In this document: piece by piece, positions 59,305 through 64,000 of the stretch
Layout: each line of letters begins with the position of its first letter
How positions within the stretch are numbered: position 1 is the stretch's first letter
Source: Laetiporus sulphureus 93-53
Lineage: Eukaryota > Basidiomycota > Agaricomycetes > Polyporales > Laetiporaceae
NCBI RefSeq assembly: GCF_001632365.1
Contig: NW_024468518.1
Coordinates: forward strand, 282,143-346,142
Direction: 5' to 3'
Length of the DNA stretch: 64,000 nt
The notes under the pieces: generated by a model
Seen by the model: only the letters and a program-made list of their open reading frames with translations
What the model was told of the DNA's origin: nothing
Databases searched by the model: none
Translations under genes and position numbers: made by a program

Positions 59305-62300
59305 CTACTGCTGCCGAGTCCCAACTCCCGTCCCACCCTCAGGCATCACCTCAAACTCTGCAGACGCAGACGAGTCCCCATCGCTGCTCCCGCTCCCTCT
59401 CCCTCCAACCCTCGACCCCCGCTTAATAGACGGCCGCTTCGTGAGCATCACCTCCCCGCGCTTGCTCTCCTTCTGCAGCTCCGTCGGGCTCGCCCCCCGC
59501 TTCGGCCTCCCCGGCGACATCGTGACCGATCCGCCCTGCGCAGACCCATCGCCGCCCGTACTAGTTCGCATGGCATCCGAGTGGTTGCGTTTCCGAGGGT
59601 CCTCTTGCTCGTGCAGCCCAAGCGGCGACCCCGGACGATGAGTGACCACCGGCGTGCGCAAAGCATCTTCAATTGCCTCCTTCACAGGCAAACTCATGTC
59701 CAACACGACGCCCGAGTCAACCAGCCGCTCCGCATCCCCACCAACCCCCTCCACCTCCCTCTCCCTCTCCTCATCCACAATCATCAACGCCCCCTCGATA
59801 ACCGCCCGATGCACAAACACATACTGCCGCAAGCTCTGGCAAAGGCTCATCCTCTGCTCCCGCATATCCTCCACAACCCTCCGGATCGGCTCGTCAAACG
59901 TCGACAACAACGGCGGCGACACATCCTCATGCAACCGGCGCGGCTGTGCATAATCCACCGTCTTCCGATGAAAATACGCCCCCTGCTGCTCCGCCTCTTC
60001 CTGCGCCGGCTTCTCGGGAGTCACGTCCGCCAGCTCTGGCGACTTGGACGCAGAACGCGTACCCTCTCTCGGCGGAGACCCCGACGTGCGCACTTCAGAT
60101 CGCCATGTATCCAGCCTGCTCGGCTCCTCACGTGGCTTATCGCTCTGCTCCTCATCTTGCTTCACCGGAGCATCCATCGCCTTGACGTCCACGTCCATCG
60201 CATTCACCGACTCGCTGCTCGACGACGCCTTCTCGTGGCTCGGCCGCAGTGACATCTTGTTCGTCACCGCGGCCGACAAGCTCGTCGAGCTACCCATCTG
60301 GCTCGTAGGCGGACTCGTCGACGAATGCGACACCGACCTAATCGCGGACGACGACGATCCAGTGCCCGAAGTGAAGCGCGTCGTAAACGCTTTGCCCGAC
60401 TGCAGGGGAAACGAATCCGAGCTGCTCGTCTCCGAATCCTTGCTCGACTCCATCGTCGAATCGCCCACAGACGCGACCGTCGACGTCGACTCCCACCGGT
60501 ACATCGTCGCGCGCCGCACCTCGTCTATCAGTTCCGAGCTCGCCGGAAGCACGGTCCGAGCAAGTTTCTTCCCAGCAGGCCCAACCGCCTCCGAGCGCCG
60601 CGCCTCACTCACCCTCCCAGTGCCCTGCCGCTCGACCCGCTCCCTGCTCTCATCCACATCCATGGGCACAGACTCGGCAAACCCGGCCACACGGACGTGC
60701 ACCTCGCTGTCTCCCGCCGACACCGGCACCATCAGCTCCGACACCGCAGGCGGCGCAGTGGCGCTTTCGTTCCCAGACGGCGGCGGACTTGGGCTCGAAT
60801 CCACGTCCATCGGCTCACCACGGCTGCTCATACCACTTCCACTCGGCGTCGACCGCGATCGCGAGCCGCCCTCCGCGCTCCCACTCATGCCGGCACTCGC
60901 TGACCCCAGCGCCGCAGCAACAGCCTCCGTCTCCTCCTTCCTCTTCCGCATCTCGCGCCGCACGCCGTCCAGCACTGCATCAACCGCGATGAACCCTCCC
61001 GTGCGTCCCACGCCCGCCGAACAATGCAACAGCACCGGTGGATTCCCCAACGCATGTCGCGCAATGCCCGTCGTCGGCTCTATATCGTTATCATCTGCGG
61101 ACACACCCTCGATGACCGTGCTCGACGGCCGCGTCTTGGGCGACGATGGCGTCGGGATCGTGAACCGCGGGGGCCACGGGCCAGGCTGCAACGGTCCCTC
61201 GCCCCAGATTTGATCGCCCGCACCGCGCGACCGCGCGACAGCTTCTTCCACCTCGCGAATCAAGCCAAGAACGCCTCGTGGGTCCTCGGGCACGTTGAAA
61301 TCCGGCCAGTCGAGATATTGGAACTGCGTCACGGTCCGCGGCGGCGCGTGCGGATAGCCAGTATGCGTCAACCGAAAGACTCTGCGAACCGTGTTCTTGT
61401 GGTCGCTGTCGTCATCCGCGTCCTTATGCTCGCTGTCCTTGTCTTTACGTGCCTTGGACGCGCGCGGCTTCGTCTTGGGAATGTGCCCGCCGAAGAACCC
61501 GCCACTGATCTCGCTCTCGTGCCTGTGGCGCTCGCGCTCGGGCGTGTCGTCCGTCGCAAGGAGCTTCAGGCGGATGGGCCCGTACTCGCCGTCCACCCAG
61601 TACTTGCCACACTTCGTCGTCGCGCCCTCAATCTCGCGAGTGAGCATCACGATCACGTGCACGTTCTGCTCCCAGCAGAGCCTGCAAAGGCGGGATTAGC
61701 GTGAGCGCGAGCACACGCGAAAGAGAACACTCACGTCCAGAAATCGTCGTATGTGGCGGGCAGTGGACCCTGCGTCGCGATGTACCGCTTCTTCGTCCCC
61801 AGCGGCTGCACGTAGCTCGCGTTCATGTAGTCGTCGTCTCCGGGGCGCGTCTTACGCAGGCGCACGCGCGCATGCTCAAACGGCCAGATGTGACGGTAAC
61901 TGTGAAGGGCAGAGATGTCAGTACACTTTCAAATTCGCACCGGCGTCGTGTGGGTGTGGCTTCGCGCAAAGTCACACCAGAAATATGCGTAGAGACCGCG
62001 GAGAAGCCAGTGCCGAAAACTGGGCTACGCAAATCGCATCCCATCCCATTCACACCAGCAAAACGGTCACTCACCGATTCTTGTTCCCCTTCTCCAATCC
62101 AGCCGTGATGCTAAACGGGAACACCTCCGTCTCCTTCTCTTCCTCCTTCTTCTCCTTCCCCGAGCCAGGCCCGACAATCCCAGCCGAACTCACGCTCACG
62201 CCCGCACCAGCAGCCACCAAAGTCGCGCTCTCCCTGCTATGATGCTCCATCACGCCCATCAAGCGGCGCTGCTCGCCCAGCTCGATGCGGTAAAACTGCA

Positions 62301-64000
62301 GCTCGAGCGCGCGCGTGAGATCCTCCGCGCTCGGCGGGCTCTGGCTGCTCGACGACTGCTCGTCCGGCGACGACTCTGCGTTGTTCATCGGCTGGAGCGG
62401 CGCCGCGGAGCGGCGCGTGGGTGACTCGGGAGGGGATGATGGCGGCGTCGTCGAGCGCGGCTGCTGAAGCTTCGCCGGGAGAAGGTGCTTCGACGTGTGA
62501 TGGTGGTGGCCGTGCGTGCGACCATGTCCGTGATGCTTATTATGTTGTTGCTGCTGCTCTTTCAGCTGCCGCTGCCCACCGCTGCTCTTCCTCTCCCTCG
62601 TTCGGTCCTCCGCGATCACGCTCTCGCCCTCGCTCTCCTCGCTGCTCACCTCCTTCGCCCTTCCACTCTTCCTTGCAATCTCTCTCAACCACTCAAACGG
62701 TAGGTCGCCGACACGCCGCCGCACGCGACGCGGGAGGCGCAGCGCGATGCTGCCCTCGCCCGCGCCAGCGGACTCTGCACCGTGCGCAAGCTCGAGGTTC
62801 TGCCTGATGGCATCGAAGAACGGGTTGAACGCAACCTGTGGTGCACGTTGTTAGCTATCGTACACTGGGTGAAAGAGAAGACGAAAGGGCTGGGTATATG
62901 CGCGTCGCAGCACTATCACGACCGATCCGCCAAACGGGGGCGCGTTCGACGCGATGCGAAGATATACGCACGCAGGGTACGACGACCTCGATGGGCGGCG
63001 ATCCTCCATATTCATCGCGCGTCCATCAGACCCGAAACGCAAATTGCCCACGTGTACAATTGCACATCCATGATCATTGCTCCACCACTGATTTCCAGCA
63101 CCAACAATGCGTACTTGTCTGCCGCAAGCAACCCAGCGCAGACAACATCCAAAGCGATCGCTTACCTGCCTCGCATGCGGCACAGAATGATGTCCCCTCA
63201 TACCGCCCGGCATGCTACTCACACTCACGACATCCGCAGCCGGCTGTTCTCCACCTCGTACCGGCACACGCATCCGAGTCGGGAGCAACAAGCTCGGCGC
63301 AGAGGCGCCGCGCGGCAGTCGAAGGTTAAGCTGCGCCGCGAGCGGGTTGCTCTTCGTGCGCGCGGCGAGGAGTGAGGGGCCAGGAGTCGCGACGGGGATG
63401 GTACTGAACGGGTCGACCGTGACCGCACCGGGTGCAGGGGTGGCAGGCGCGAAGCCCGCGCTGGGAGCCTGTGTCAAAGCGAGCGCACGCAAGAGGTCAG
63501 CGCTGAGCGCGCGTACGTCCTGCGGCGACCCACAACTTACTGCACTGACGGCCGTGCTCGTACTTGGAGCTCGAACCGGGAACGCGCGCGGGGGGGCCAT
63601 GGTGGATGCGCTCGTGAACGCGCTCATGGGGAGTGCCTTGGGGCGAAGAGCCTTCTGGGGCGGGATGGACGTGCTCCTGGACATCTCTGGTGCGGATATG
63701 TGTGGGAGAGGCCCGATGGAGAGGTTGGAGTTTGGGAGAGGGAGGTCGGTGACGTGGTCGTCGTCCTCGCCGTCCTCATCCGGGAGCGGAGTGCTGTCGA
63801 GCAGATCGGGGCGATCGCGCCAGACGGCGTTGTAGCCGCCGCGGAGCCAGGCGACCTGGCGGGCAGGGTGGAAGCCCTCTGCTCGGAACTTGCGCAGGAG
63901 GCCGAGAAGGGCGGGACGGTCGGCGAGGGAGGGCGCGTCTGCGTCGTAGACGAGGATGGCGGAGGCGTGGGGCCAGGCGGAGAAGCGGGTGCGGGCGTGG
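59305..64000 (-). CDS. Rhodanese-PTP tyrosine phosphatase (Pyp-type), N-terminus cut off
   Basis: Fungal MAP-kinase tyrosine phosphatase architecture, as in S. pombe Pyp1/Pyp2. Reading from the right edge: rhodanese-like domain end (about 63,780-64,000: FRAEGFHPARQVAWLRGGYNAVW, no active Cys seen), Ser/Pro-rich linker, then NPFFDAIRQNLEL, LRLPRRVRRRVGDLPFEWLREIA, a His/Gln-rich segment, YRHIWPFEHARVRL, DDYMNASYV, WEQNVHVIVMLTRE, the YLDWPDF acid loop, and HCSAGVGRTGG with Cys codon 61,026-61,028. About 395 residues later comes QYVFVHRAVIEGAL (about 59,810-59,845), the normal end of a PTP domain. Introns at 61,682-61,734 and 61,900-62,074; a longer one ends at 62,836. Stop at 59,305-59,307. 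Confidence 0.85.

Noticed and set aside
59272..61213. Long plus-strand open frames opposite the PTP gene
   Set aside because: GC-rich antisense shadow; the minus strand carries clear PTP motifs and these frames give only Arg/Pro/Ser-rich sequence.

Overview
The window reads as nuclear DNA of a filamentous basidiomycete, most likely an Agaricomycete. The host genes are dense and cut by many short introns (mostly 48-75 nt, GT..AG) with several very small exons. One gene belongs to the basidiomycete DUF6533 membrane family. The repeats are chromodomain-bearing Ty3/gypsy retrotransposons.

Region 1, about 1-34.6 kb, is almost entirely transposon. I resolve 1-19,875 as one nest read from target-site duplications (TSDs) and LTR alignments. 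An old minus-strand element (A2, 5' LTR 19,219-19,875) is broken by a solo LTR (A3, 17,483-18,154, TSD catac), by a second solo LTR (B', TSD tagag) and by a further minus-strand element (D, 5' LTR 6,099-6,816, running off the left edge). B' itself holds a complete plus-strand element (A, 8,543-17,070, TSD cagtg). From about 20 to 33 kb lies another decayed minus-strand chromovirus (C). It is split by a non-autonomous LTR element (B, 22,969-27,265, TSD atagc) whose 3' LTR holds a 355-base assembly gap. A Helitron/PIF1 helicase relic at about 34.3-34.6 kb closes the repeat zone.

The most notable repeat is element A. After protease, RT-RNase H, integrase and chromodomain, its pol frame runs into a dUTPase-like domain with all five family motifs recognisable. 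Elements A, A2, B and D lack an evident tRNA primer site. Each instead has a 12-nt site, two bases after the LTR, complementary to the predicted first bases of its own transcript (Tf1/sushi-type self-priming). The two LTRs of A differ by about 20 substitutions, all transitions and mostly at CpG. Nearly every premature stop in the decayed elements is TGA.

Region 2, about 35-64 kb, is a gene-dense euchromatic block: NFU1 (+), HEM3 (+), a UBE2W-type ubiquitin-conjugating enzyme (+), a Cuf1/Mac1-type copper-fist regulator (-), a half-size ABC transporter (+), the spliceosomal helicase PRP16 (-), the GID/CTLH subunit Gid1/RanBPM (+), a DUF6533 membrane protein (-), ISA1 (-) and a rhodanese-PTP phosphatase (-, cut by the right edge). 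Four of these genes concern metal cofactors: Fe-S assembly twice, haem synthesis once and copper sensing once. Exon structures were built by hand from splice consensus and protein family alignment; most keep a closed reading frame from ATG to stop.
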